A stretch of DNA of 64,000 nucleotides from Tetrastigma voinierianum (lineage: Eukaryota; Streptophyta; Magnoliopsida; Vitales; Vitaceae), in assembly GCA_016808115.1 (NCBI GenBank), contig JAEQBH010000986.1, positions 682,001 to 746,000 of the forward strand, given 5' to 3'. The notes beneath the pieces are model-generated. The model was not told the DNA's origin, did no database searches, and was given only the letters and a program-made list of their open reading frames with translations. Both the position numbers and the translations under genes were made by a program. This document shows positions 47,500 through 60,228 of the stretch, one piece after another (position 1 is the stretch's first letter; each line of letters starts with the position of its first letter).

Positions 47500-47516
47500 C
47501 ACGTGGAGTTCACGTG
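47500..47516. promoter_or_regulatory. Pair of G-boxes (CACGTG)
   Basis: Two CACGTG palindromes at 47,500-47,505 and 47,511-47,516, one helical turn apart, in a GC-richer island (47,430-47,690) about 1.8 kb upstream of the Aux/IAA start codon. G-boxes bind bHLH factors such as PIFs and bZIP factors. Function is inference. Confidence 0.45.
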
Positions 47517-47809
47517 AGGACCAGTATGGGCTAGGCAGGCTAGTCCCGGTGGTGGTTCGACCGGCGGTCCTAGCCACAGTGGTGTGGTGGACATGTTTGG
47601 TCCGGAGGACCCATGGGGGATGACGCTCGTGTGGTGGAACCCAAGTGTTCCCATCCTCTCTGTGGCTTCATAGCTAGCTGGCAATTATAAATTCAGTAGC
47701 CCCCATTATGGAGCTCAATGATTTGATCTCTAGCTCTGGCTTGGGTTGAAGTGAATGTAGTAAGTTGGGACCAATGTGCGTGAGAACCGAGTTAGAAATG
47801 TAAGCGGTG

Positions 47810-48100
47810 ATTCAAATTCTATCCAATTTGACCAGAAAGATTCATGATATTGGTAAGGTTGAAAATATCGGGAAATTTCATGTTTCTACGTCCACAGGAA
47901 ATTTCGAATACCAGAAATTTCCATTTTTGTTAAATTTGGTAGAAATTTTGAGTTTAACGGAAATTTCGGAGAAAAAAAATATGGAAGGCGGCCTAAAGGT
48001 TATGTTTCGACGAAATATCACCGAAATTTCACTAGAAATATCGTCAAAAACTTACAAATTTTCCGATGAAAAACATGGAAGAAAAAAGAAATGAAATAGA
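47810..48100 (+). repeat. Cluster of GAAATTTC palindromes
   Basis: Words of the type ggaaatttcg recur at about 47,872, 47,900, 47,916, 47,959 and 48,014, with variants between. The core is self-complementary. No coding potential is credible; it is probably part of a transposable element. Confidence 0.6.
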
Positions 48101-48900
48101 GGAATAAAAAGAGAGAACCTATCTTTAGAATATGGAAGCTAAATCGGCGTACTTTAATAGGATGCTAAGTCCGATCCAGAAAAGCCGTACAGATCGGTAT
48201 AATAGATGAAGGCATTCTGAGAAACGAAATTATCGACTTAGCGGCTTATATGAAATCGATGTGGGATCGTATCGTTCTAAATGCAAGCTTTGAAATAGGA
48301 TTTCCGTGGACCGGAATTAAACTGGATCGTTTCGCGGCACAGTTAGCGTTAAATCCGGGATCCGTCTTTAAGGCCAGCCAGTAACCCTGCTTACAATTAG
48401 CTTTTCAGGAATTAACGTTGTCTTTAAGCTGCGCCGCAGGCTATAAATGAAAAATAAGGCCTTGGCCCTGTCGAAGCGTACAGATTAACCTTATGGGTGG
48501 GAGGCATTTCAGTTTAAGTCACGACTCCAGCGTTTGTGTGAAAGCCAGATATGAGATCGTATCGTTTAAATGCATGAAATCGAGCGTCCACTGGTGAGCA
48601 TTAAGCTCTGGGTGATTGAAGCACTGGTAGCGTTCTTTCGGACCTCTTTTAAAATGATTTGAATGTACTTTCACCAGATAGTCTTTATCACATTGCGTCA
48701 CCATTCTTAGTAAAAGCATTGATGATAGGATTTGAGTTTAATCAGTCTGTCGAACCCATCTCAGTTCAGCGGTCTTATGAAACGGACGTGGGATCACATT
48801 ATACTCTCAGCCGGCGGCGAGAGTAAGATGGAGAAAATATATGTGATCGTATTCGTGGACGAGGTTGAAGAAGATGGGTAAGGAAAGGAGGAAAAATTAA
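48101..48900. mobile_element. Probable retrotransposon remnant with repeated gatcgtatcg motif
   Basis: A tatgaaatcgatgtgggatcgtatcg-like block occurs at about 48,248, 48,547 and 48,774. The composition differs from the AT-rich flanks. No protein recognisable. Confidence 0.4.
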
Positions 48901-49199
48901 TGGAGGGGCCCCCTCAAATGACGCTCCTCCCACTTTGAATATTTTTTCTTCTTTATTTTGATTTTGTTTTGGGTAAATGCTATCAACTTAACCATTTATA
49001 AATGTTTCTCTCATCTTGTTTTTTTCTAACATTTTTTCCTCAAACAAGAAGGAATAATTTTTTACCATTTTAATCTAAAATCATCAATATGTATCTTTCT
49101 CTTTAATTTTTGTGCACAATAAAATAGTTCTTTCACATCAATATCTTATTTATTTTGTTTTTTTTTATGTTTTCGTCATTGTCTTATTATGATGTATTG

Positions 49200-49512
49200 T
49201 TTTTATGTTGACTTCTATCGACTTATTATGATGGGTACTAGTGTTTTAGACGATTCAAATAGAAAATCATATTTAATCAGACATAGACATTGATTCAAAT
49301 TAAGGTCGTCAATATGTTACATAATTATAAACTCATGAATCTTAATCACCATAGAATTTTTAAATATAAAGGTTTTGTGTTAAGTCACTGTGTTAATGCT
49401 ATTAACCTAAATGCTATACCATGCATCATTTAGTATATTAAGCAAATTTAATTCTGTATCTCAATCAAATGTATTACTAATTTGAATCAATAAAATTTTC
49501 TTTTAAAAAAAA
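49200..49512 (+). mobile_element. Retroposon-like repeat with A tail, copy 3
   Basis: Ends gtattactaatttgaatcaa, taaaattttctttt, then nine A. It also shares the tgctattaacctaaat block with copies near 26,080 and 51,790. Confidence 0.5.
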
Positions 49513-49689
49513 ACTTTACCACTTCCATTTTTAAGTTTAAATTTGAAAAAAAAAAATTCCATTATTTATAATTTATCTCATTTCTATATATATAAATATA
49601 AAAGAGTGAGTATACTTGGAATGTGTGCATTTTTCATTCACTTTTTCTCTACTACGACTTAGGTTACGTTGTTTTTATTTAATCATGAA

Positions 49690-50770
49690 TATAAGCTTTT
49701 TTGAAATTGTCTTGAATAGTCTTATGCGTTAAGTATTAAGTTGTTTGTTTTTAACATTAGGTGAGTGAGTAGGGATAATGGCCAGACGTATTATTTTAGG
49801 TTCACGTCTGTCGCAAGCTCTTAATGACCACGTCATCATGTTTAATTTAATTTAATCGGGTTTTTAATGGTTTGAGTTTATTTTCTCAAATCCAATACGA
49901 AGCTACAGATTGCTATCAGAACTGAGAAAATTAGAAATTTTCAAAATGGTAAAATGTTAATAAAATAATAAATTACCATAAGAGTTCGCGGGTTTAAATT
50001 CTCAGATCTCAACAACGAAACTGGACAAGGCCGTTAAATTGTGATCGCTAGTGGCACCCAGCGACCCAAAAAAAAAGTTTCATCGACTCGAGACAAACTT
50101 AAAATTTTTCGATTTTTGGATGATAAGTCATTAGTGACTCAAGACGAGATTTCAATTTCGTATAGAACTGATCCGAATCTAAGTAAGTATGAACTATATA
50201 TCCAAAATAATAATAATGTTCTCACCGATTATATTGTAAAATATTTTTTATTATTTTATTTTATACTTTTAATATAAATAATAATAATTATTATAGTGTT
50301 TTAATAAATAATTTATGTAATTTCATAATATTTTTATTTTTATGAAAATATTAATTTTAATATAATAAAATAAAAAGCAAATATAAAAAAATTAAAATTT
50401 AAAATAAAAACAAAATAATGCAAACTGCCAGTTTAGGGTTCTTCCATTCCGCTACCAGTTTCAATTTTTTAAACAGATAAGTTTAATTGAAAAATAAACA
50501 GTCGGCCGATGGGACCGCCCATCCCAAACCCTCTCGTTGATATCCCTAGTAAATGTATATTGTTATTTCTTCTTTTATCGACAACGACGTTTTTCTTATT
50601 TTTACGAATGATTTCTTGAATGTAAAAGTAAAATATTTTCACTTTTTTCGTCTATAACTTTTTTTTAAAAAATTTCAAGAATAAGTCAATAAAATTTTAA
50701 AAACAAATAGTTTCTTTAACGCCGAAAATATTCACCCAAAGATAGGTAGCTTTCGCAAAGACAGTCAAAA
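49690..50770 (+). mobile_element. Dispersed repeat, copy 2 (related to 39,240-40,040)
   Basis: Same opening as the copy at 39,240. Inside it, tagggataatg at about 49,768 and tgatatcccta at about 50,538 form a short inverted pair about 770 bp apart. No coding capacity. Confidence 0.6.
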
Positions 50771-53249
50771 AACAAACGCCACCTTACTCTCAACGCTTTT
50801 CTCTATTGCCCACATTTTGCTAACCTATTTACATATTGCCATCCAACTAAGATGAGATCTTTACGATAAACAACTTGTATTGATTCTCATTCCTTTACTA
50901 TTTCTTCGAAATTAAAGTTTCTCTTCAAGAGGTGGTGCCTCTATAAAGTGAATGGGGGAATTTTCCCATATGCTATGGTGTATGGAAAAACCATTAGTTG
51001 AACTTGATTCGTTGTTGATTTGGGTGGATCATTAAAAAAACCTTAATGGAGTTGATATTAGGATTAAGAAATAAATATAATGTATCAATGGAGAGTTATG
51101 TTAGTTTTATAAATTATTTATCATTTTTGAGGGTCAACTGTTCCACAAACATAAGTTATTTAATTGGTTTATAAACAATTTAAGAAAGTTTATAATAGTA
51201 TTCAAATAAAAATGAAATTTTATAATATTGAAAATAAATAAATAGTGTGTATTTACCATATTGCATTCAAGAAATGGTTGAAAATAAAAAAATAAAGACC
51301 CATTATATGTGGTGAAGTGTATTGTAAAACTATAAATGGGATTAGCTTCGATTTGCTTTTTTAAAAAAAAAGATTACTTCGATTTTAATTTAAAATCATT
51401 TTGATAAATTTAGTAATTAAAGTGTGTAATGGTTTTAAAGGACATAAGATTTGTAGAAATATCTCTAAGATTTCAGAAAAATATCATTAATAAGGTATTT
51501 AAAAATAATAATTTCAATATTTAAAATATTAAAAAGATTTTTTAGATTATTTTGAGATTCTATAGTTTAGATTCATCAATAATACAAGAAAATCAAAAAT
51601 ATTATATATAATAATTATGTATCTTATTAAAATATTATATATCTTATTTTTTATATATAATATTACTTATTTCTTATTTATCTTTTTTTTTTAAAGGGAA
51701 ATAATTTTATTAATTCAAATTAGCAATACATTTAATAGAAACAAAGAATCAAATTCACTACAAACTCTAGATGATGACTCAGTATCTAGGTTAATAGCAC
51801 AATGAATCGACTTAAAACTTATACATTTGATAATTCTATGATGACTATAATACATATGACTTCAGTTTTACAGCATCCCGACGACCACGATTTTACTTGA
51901 TGTTTTTATCGAATCTGTTTAGGTGTTCGAATTACCCACACACCAAAAAGCACTGCAACAAGACGATGAAAACCAAATCGCCGCACTAAGATGATACAAA
52001 CTGCAAGTCACACAAGGTAACGACAAAAACACGCTGCACCAGATGACAAAAAAAAAAAATGAAAAAAACAAAGTAAAAATCCAGATTTTTGTGGAATGAC
52101 CATTTTATTGAAAAAGAAAAAAAGATATAAATGAGTGATTTCAAATAATAATGATAAAAAAAAATCATTTCTTCTTAATTAAAGAAAAGGGGTTAAAAAG
52201 AATCTTATTTATTTAAAATATATAATTATTAATATATATTTATAATTTTAATTTAAGAAAACATTCTTTGTATTCTGTAGTATAAATTATAGAGGTAGTG
52301 ACATAAAAAAGTAATAGTATCCGGAACTTATATTCATCAATTTTCTATGATTGAATTATAGTTTACTTTCAATATTTATAAAGAATTAAATTTTTTTTTT
52401 TATAATTGGATTATCATTTCAATTTTCATAATGAATTAATTTTTTATTTTTTGAAAAATATTACTGTCATGTGGCATTAGGGAATAGAAAAATCTAAGAT
52501 TATACACAAAATTATAATTAATCCTACTTTTAACATTTTGTTTGGAAAAAATTTATTTCAATATAATTATTGAGTTGAGCAATATCGCAATCGAGCTTTG
52601 ACCTAAAAATTTATTATTTAAAAATAAAATTAAATACGTTTATTAAGAGATATCAAATAATTTTTAAAATTTAGGTCTTTATTTAAAATTTGAGACTCAT
52701 GATTCCATTTTCAATAATGTTTTTGAATGATATTTTAACTATTGAGTCGAGCTTTTAGTAATATAGTAGTTGAGCTCTAACCTATAAATTAATCATTTAA
52801 AAATGAAATTTAAAAAGTTAATTAAGAGATATCGAAGAAATTTTAAATTTTAGTGTTTTATTTAAAATTTGGCTCTTAATTCCATTTCAATAATATTTTT
52901 TTTAAATGATATAATTATTTACATGTATTAATATGATTTTTTTTTTATATCTATTCACTTTGTAATACATCACTGTAATTTGTTCATTCATAAATATTTT
53001 CCCATTAGGACTCGAATCATAGACCTCTCCCCTCCCTATGCTAATATGAACTCTTAACCACTTAAGTTAGGTCTTATTGACTGATCGAAGTTCTACCAAA
53101 GAAAAATTAGGATAACATTCTCAACCTCAACATGACTGAAGACAGAAATGGAGTTACAACATTGGAAGTCATTGGTTTTTCTACGTATCATAAAAACTTT
53201 TTTCAAAGATGGTAGAATTATGAATATATAGGGTGACAGACTCTCCTAG
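50771..53249. other. AT-rich intergenic sequence
   Basis: Apart from the retroposon-like copy at 51,690-51,970 nothing is recognisable. Two similar segments near 52,560-52,720 and 52,735-52,900 (gagtcgagc / gagctttgacctaaaaattta, then a ttaagagatatc block) suggest an old tandem duplication of about 180 bp. Confidence 0.4.
51690..51970 (-). mobile_element. Retroposon-like repeat, copy 4, minus strand
   Basis: Read on the minus strand it ends tgtattgctaatttgaatta, ataaaattatttccc, ttt and an A run, preceded by gtcgattcattgtgctatta and acctag. This matches copies 1 and 3. Confidence 0.5.
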
Positions 53250-55894
53250 TGACAGAAATCGGCACCCCACAAGAACCTCCCAAATGCTCGCCTCGATTGA
53301 CAAGTTACCATGAAGCTAAGCCGTTAAAATCGGTTAAAACTGTATTTCAAAACACAAGTTATAAATTTTTCACTTTTCTATCAAAATCACACATTTAGAT
53401 TTAACTAAAATCCAAGAAGATAACGACCGCACTTAGTGGTCGCTTCCAAAATACAAAATCAGATAAAACAAACACCAATGTTTTCCAAATGTCCAACTAC
53501 AACAATAAGGACCCTAAATTCTCATCAAAATATAAAGATAGCGATCAATCCAATATAAATTTATCGCAACCTCGTTTTCTCTAAAACCATGGCTTATTAT
53601 TTTATAAAGATATTTACATATACAAAATGTCACATTTTAAGTTTACTAGTTTTACTTACACCTTATCTATATATAATCACAAAGACAGTTTCAGACTAAG
53701 GATCCTAGAAAGATCTTTCCGCTTCAAAGACTGCGACTAAAAATTATTTTAAAAACAGAAAATTGTGAGCTAAACGGGCTCAGTGAGTACTATAAGTTCT
53801 AAATGATGTCAGCTCTCGCTGCTTCAGACTCTCCCAATATGAAAATCAGACAGAAATTTATCAGAACCTAAGTGCATTAAAACTGAGTTTTGCTATGAAA
53901 CCATTTCCGAAAACTATTTCGCTGTCAAACTGCTTACCGAAACTGCTTCAAACTACCACAATAAATCACTCGGTAAAACTATTTCGTCACAAAACTGCTT
54001 CGCAGGTTATCTCAGTGCCACTGTAAATCAAGTACCAACCATCAGTACTTCCATTTCCAAAATAATTTTAGAAGGATGCTCTGAACCTCTGAACCTGCAT
54101 CGAGAAAGAACTCCTAACACTACCCACAAGCATTGGTCCGAACACTACGGATTCATACAAGATAATTAACCTCTGAATTAAAACGCCTAAGGAGGGAACC
54201 TCGAACCAACACCTCATCAAGCATGTGACCAAGCCAAGGCTAACTATATACCTCGAATGTGCGCAGGGCGACCATCATATAAATATATGCTAGATCTAAC
54301 CCTAAATTGCCGACTGTGCAATATAGTTACTATAATATCCCATAACTCGCATGCACAATCCGGAATACATCCGGGATCGAACCGAAATACGCCATCTGCG
54401 CTTTTGCTAACCAGCTGTGGCTCTTAAATACCGAAATCGAACTTTCTCGTCGAAAGATAACAATTGGGAGAATAAAAATGCTTTATAAATCTATATTTTC
54501 AAAAGACTTTACAAACTCAGAATTTAAACACTTTCGTTTTAAAACGAGATGAGTAATTCACCTTTTTTCCACTAATTTCTTCAAATCTCACAAGCTGACT
54601 CTGTATTCTCGTTTGACGCTTCAAATCGTCACACAATTCATTCAATTACTAAAATGCCCCTACTCAACGTTTTAACCATAAACATATACGTGGCTTTCAA
54701 AGTTAACTATATCGAATCTAACTTCGATTCTAACAAAACTTTACGTACTCAAATTTCCATTCGACATGACATTTGATAATATGACGTTAAATCACTGGGA
54801 AATGTCCATATACATTAAATGCCCCATATAAAACGTCCATTCCGTTTTAATTAACTCGACTTGGGCTGACTTTCCATATACCTAAAATATCCCCAAAACA
54901 TTTCGAAAAATTTCCGTCTAACTTGTCTGACTACAATCCCGAATTTCAATCAAAACCGTCCATAAACAACCCCCAAATTCAAATTTCGACCGTCCGAACA
55001 CAAATTCCAATATTCTAAAAATTTCTAAACTCATTTAAAATTTTGAATCAAGATTACGACCTTTTACTTCATTTTAAAAATTTCTCAAAGCTCTATTATA
55101 CGACCTTAGCCAAATAACACAAGAAAGAATTTCTACCTTAAAGCTTTAACAAAAGCGCAAGATATTTCCAGACTTCATGCAGAAATTTCTCTTCGCAGAT
55201 ACCACTTCGCTTCCGTCTCCGACGACGCCTACTATCTCGATTCCGTAGATCCGGCAGTTAACGGTTAAAATATAAAAATCGCCTCACGCCCCCTCTCTGC
55301 TTCTCACCGTCTGCCCTTACCAGTTTGATTTTTTTTTTTGTTTATCTCTTTTTTTTTTTTTTTAATTATTATTTTCTTTAATTATTATTCTACTATTTAG
55401 ATAAATAATTTCTATCGTCCCATTCGAGTCTATTTCTATCCCGAAAAATTTTATTTCTCATAATTGAATATTCTTAACTATTCGCCATTTTTTCGAGATT
55501 TTCTAAATCCCGCTGCAAGCCACTCTAAACTCTGTCGCTGTAATTCGTAAAATATTCCGACTGTCTCGGAATTTAACGAAACTTTCCTGTGTTACTAGAT
55601 TTCAAGGAGACTAACTTAATCTACAAGAAATTGCCACATTATCCGAAATCTAATTTTCGGTGATCGAACTATTTGGACAATTTATTATTATTATTTTACT
55701 ATTTAAACTTCCATTAATTATACTTTCACCCCCTCTACTTTCCTTAATTGTAAAAGTACCACAATTATTTGAAAACTTTATAATTTCACCCTTAAACCAA
55801 TTTTCAAAAATTCTATTAATAAGACTAAAATAATTAATGAAGCCTCGTGCACTTTACTAAGCACATACCGTACACCCTCTCTGACAAGGTTACA
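53250..55894 (-). repeat. 3' LTR of the chromovirus, about 2.65 kb
   Basis: Plus-strand ends are tgacagaaatcgg and aggttaca, so the element-sense LTR runs TGTAAC..CTGTCA. Aligns by eye with 60,229-61,700 over about the first 1.4 kb (shared cctagaaagatcttt, ctcagtgagtactataagtt and aatgctttataaatctatat blocks). Confidence 0.75.
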
Positions 55895-55910
55895 ACTCCT
55901 CCCTCCTGCC
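55895..55910 (-). other. Polypurine tract
   Basis: On the minus strand ggcaggagggaggagt directly precedes the TGTAAC start of the 3' LTR, exactly where plus-strand DNA synthesis is primed. Confidence 0.75.
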
Positions 55911-58900
55911 AACATTTCGTCTCGAAACGAACAAAACTAATATAAAAGCAGTGATACCTTAACCGAAACAATCGAGGATATCGGATCAGTGATCCGGTTC
56001 TCCGACTCCCACGTAGGCTCTCCTTAATCCCATGATTCCCATAAAACTTTGACTAATGGAATGACCTTATTCAAGTAAAAATCTGCTCTTTGCGATCTAC
56101 TATCTGCATTGGCTGCTCCTTATAGGTCAAATTATCCTTTAGTTCTACCGTCGATCTCTCGAGTACAATGGAGATCTGAATGTACTTCAAGGAGCAATGA
56201 TACATTTAAAACGCATGAACCTTAGACAACTCTGGAGGAAGCGTCTAATCTATACGCCATCGGTCCCACTCGCACACCATGGTCCTATGAACTGGCCTCG
56301 CTTTCCACACGCCTTCCAACCGAGACACTTTCCAAGGAACTCGGTGAAAACCCGACGCTTCACCTTAAACTGTATCCCTACGATCGCCTGGTCTCGCATA
56401 ACTTTTCTCGTCTGTCACATCTTGAGTCCGTTCCCGGACAATCCGATCTTATCTTGCCGTGAATCTGTACTAACTCGCCCATCGCCTCTCTCTCCTACTT
56501 CATCCCAAAGATACCGGAGTACGACACTTCCCGCCATACACGCTTCCAAATGGAGTCAGCGCTCTATGCCGGATTGAACACCGTCGTTGTGTTTAACCCA
56601 TCGTAGATAAACGCCAGATCCCAGCCTTCCCAACTCTATCACGTACGCCTAAGATATCCTAGCTGCCCGAATAGTTCCCTCTCCGATCGACCATCACCGG
56701 CGAGCTCGCGCGAAAAGTCGCACCGAAATTCCCATGGCATCCCGTGAACCGACCAAAATCCGGATAACCGGGTCTCTTGGCCCGAGACTATCGAATATAG
56801 GAACACCATGTAATCTAACCATTCCATATAATCGGGGCCAACTCTGGCCCAACGGGTCATCATTACTAACTGGGAGAAAATGCACTGATTTCGTTAGTCT
56901 ATCCACTATCACCCATATGGCATCGCGGTGTTTGCCTCCGAAGCCCCTGGGGTCTCTAACAAAATCCATAGTAATCTTATCCCACTTCCATACAGAATAG
57001 GAAGGGGTTGTATCTTCCCGCAGCTTCGTGCTCGCCTTTACCTACGACATGTTAGGCACTGATACGAACTGCACTTCCTTTTCAACTCCTTCCACCAATA
57101 ATGCTCCCTCGTAGTACGTATACATCTTAGATCTTGGTGCTACCGGGGTGCATGGCATATCTTGAAGAGTGAGCCGCTTCCATGATTTCCCTTTTGGTTC
57201 ACATGTCGGTACACATTCGACTCCACCTCTAGCATTACGCCATGTCTCGATCTGGAACTGCGGTTCCTACCACCCTCGATCTACGCGCCCTCGGCTCAAT
57301 CATCTACGAAACACCAGCCAGGCCTTCCTTGATCGATCCACAAGAAGGGCAGAACATAAAATGATGCTATAATGTCCACTGTTGTATCAGCTACATGTTG
57401 AACTCCCCGAGATCTCAACTCTACGCTGTATCCATGATGGGATATCGCGTACGGATAATAGGGAACCTAGGTTTAGACTTAAGGCATCATTACTACATTG
57501 GCCTTCACACGGATGAGTACTCTATCGTGCAATCATGAAATCCTTAATCAACTAGCTCTCGACCACCGTATTTGCCTTAAAGTTAAGCTCTTTAGTGAGA
57601 AGATATACTGCGAGCTCTCTTATGATGGTGGTCGACGAGGAACAAATCATAGATATGTCTCAGGATCTTTAGGCGAAAACCAGCGCGCTAGTTCTACCAA
57701 ATCATGGGTTGGGTAGTTACGCTCGTTGCTTCTTTTAGCGGCGGGAAGCATAAGCTATCACTACACCATCATCAAAACACACCTAACCGCATGCAGGGCA
57801 TCACTATATACCCGTAGTCAGCACTTTCTACGGCGGTAGTGCTATCGACTATCGTCGATCTCGTCTCGACTCCTGAAACTATCTTTGGCGGTATCGACCA
57901 CTCGTTTACGATCCTTTTTCAATAGGTGGTCGGCGGTGTTGCTTTATCTTTGAAAATCCATCAGCTAAATTTCTGTAATAGTACCTTGATCAAGGAAACT
58001 GCGAACCGAGAAAAAGCGGTTGTGGGCGGCTTCCGGGTTCAGCGCCAAGCCCCGATCTTCGAGGATCGCGTAATACCTTCTGAAATGACATGACCAGAAA
58101 GCTGCTTTGTCCAGCCAGCACTAAGCTTGGCGTATAAGCGGCGCTCTCACAGAATCTGCGGAAATCTTCATTCAGAAGATGCTGCATGTGTTCCTCTGTG
58201 TGCACCGGTACAGCTGGGAATGTCATCGATAGTCTGATCTGGGCATCTCATCACGGTTGAGTACCACGTTCAAATCATGAGGCATGATTTTGCAGGGCAT
58301 AGTCAATCCGAGATATCACTAGAGACTCGTAGTGACCCGTGTATCTGCGTTACGAGAAGGCCGGTCTTAGAAACATCATTCTCAGGACCCTCAGGCCGAT
58401 GGTAGGCGACCCAGGTCGATCTTAGAATATTGAGATCCATGATTGGTGAATAGGCTACCGTGTCCCATGCGAGGAAGCGGATATTGGTTGTGTATTGTCG
58501 CCCGATTCAGCTGTCTATAGTCTATCATACATATCAACCAAGTGGCTTCCATCTTTCTTCTTTACAGAAGAGAACTGGAGCTCCCACGGTGCTGACCTTT
58601 GTAGCAATTCCTCCAATTGTGCCTTCAATTCTTTTAACTCTGCTAGCGCCATTCTGTATAGAGGAATGGATATCGGCTGATCCATGGAACACTGGTTTAA
58701 TACTGCGAACTCAATTTCCATCGGGGGTAAGCACGAATAATATCATCACGGAAAAGCATGCGGGAACTCTTTGGCCCCATGGGATGTGTCTTCGGTATGT
58801 CCCTCTTGTCTCTATCCTTCTGATGCCCGAATAACCTGACCTTTTCGAGAAAACATTTTTCGAAGCGGTCATGGCATTAATGAGACTAGGGCGTCTCTTA

Positions 58901-58945
58901 CGATTCACAGAAATATCACGCCTTGCGGTTCCTCGTAGAACCAAT
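55911..58945 (-). pseudogene. Broken gypsy pol: RT, integrase, chromodomain-like end
   Basis: Minus-strand pieces in order: protease-RT linker with RRPSLINAMTASKN (about 58,890); RT entry PISIPLYRMALAELKELKAQL (58,655-58,595) and VKKKDGS; the RT catalytic IDDI near 58,228; EEHMQHLL and the following palm remnant to about 58,000; RNase H region not readable; integrase zinc finger with HSSRYAMHPGSTK and CLTC (57,190-57,040); integrase core MDFV..WVIVDRLTKSVHFLPVS (56,969-56,860) and, in another frame, a YSIVS..D and SERE stretch (56,800-56,660); LVKVLWES and EPTWESENRI, chromodomain-like (56,060-55,985). Many frameshifts; no intact enzyme. Confidence 0.8.
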
Positions 58946-59499
58946 CTTACTTCTTTTCTTATAGCAATCCTAAGGTGGCTATCCTGTGATTGTATTACCC
59001 CAGTTATATCGGGAAATCATGGATACCTAACACTATCAAGTGCATGGAAAATCCTTATTACGGATCTCAATCTCTTGCACGGAACTATCTTTTGGATGTC
59101 ATAAATGTCCCAGTGATGCGGAAACCACCATACGACCATCTATAGAAAAATTTGCGGGACTTCTATCTGAGTTGCCTCTCAGGTGAATGAGAATGCTTGA
59201 AATAAATGAATGAGTGGCTCTCTGCAGATTACCGCAATACATATGCATCATGATCGTAAACTAAAAATCATACCGGTAATCACGTCGGTGATGCATACGC
59301 CTCTGGCGTTGTGTTGTAAATGCAGGGCACGAGATGCGAGTACCACTACGAGATGCGCTATTGGAATCGCCCCTCACCTCCTAGCTTCTGTGACCTCTAT
59401 GTTTATCTTTGCCACCTGCACTTTGAACCACCCCTACCCGGCCGGCGGGGCCGTGGTGGGGTAGATGCTGTACTACCTCGGTCTCTCTACATTGCCTGC

Positions 59500-59566
59500 T
59501 TGTGGACGAGTCTCGGATAAAGTGACAGCCTTCCCTACATGATGGAAACATCCGATAACTCTGCAC
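59500..59566 (-). pseudogene. Gag zinc-knuckle remnant
   Basis: Around 59,560-59,510 on the minus strand two overlapping frames together resemble a CCHC knuckle (CFHH then GCHFIRD); a small indel breaks the motif. The position upstream of the protease-RT linker fits gag. Confidence 0.5.
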
Positions 59567-60216
59567 CTTGAGAATAAAATCTGTTTGTAAATACTGTGAA
59601 TGGTCCCAGTGACTCTTGTAAGATGTCTCCTCTTAATGGCCTCCCACCAGGTCCTTGTACAGATGCATCAAGAACCACAGAAAAGAGGGACTTTCTTCTC
59701 ATCTGAACACCCACGCATCATTTCACTAACCACTGTCTAAGTAGCAAGTGCGCTACCTACCGGTCGTGGGGTACCATCAGTTGCTTTGATTTTAGAGCGC
59801 GTGATTACATCATGCCCCTCTTGCTCTTACGGAAGCTCAGGTGCTGACGGTGATCAAAAACTGTTGCAATCTGTATGACTGTGATCCATCGTCAAGAATA
59901 CGCCACCCGAGTTCTGCGGCCCTCATTGAGTTCTGGCGGGGAGTGATTCATTTGCCAAGCATCTTCGTCTGCAGGGTGTGCTCGACATATCTCTTTGGTG
60001 GTGCCTCAGGTGCGGAGAGTCTAGAATCGACCTCATGACTCGTCGAGACATAATGCTGAATTTCAGTTAAAAATTGAGTGACACTTTCAATATTTTATGC
60101 ATGTAGGATTAATAACAAAACAATGTAGGTTGCGATAGGAAAATCATTATTATAAAACAATTCTATAGGAAATCTTTGTGTGGAAGCGTCGCAGCAATGA
60201 ACTATAAGCCTAAAGC

Positions 60217-60227
60217 GCTCGATACCA
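60217..60227 (-). other. Primer-binding site
   Basis: The minus strand reads tggtatcgagc next to the inner end of the 5' LTR, one indel away from the tggtatcagagc site complementary to initiator tRNA-Met used by many plant LTR retrotransposons. Confidence 0.75.
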
Positions 60228-60228
60228 A

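Noticed and set aside
47367..47684. 105-codon minus-strand frame in the GC island
   Set aside because: No domain, a poly-Phe stretch from a poly-A tract, and it overlaps the G-box pair. More likely non-coding.
56197..56577. 126-codon plus-strand frame in the chromovirus
   Set aside because: Lies opposite the pol remnant, which shows integrase and chromodomain-like motifs on the minus strand.
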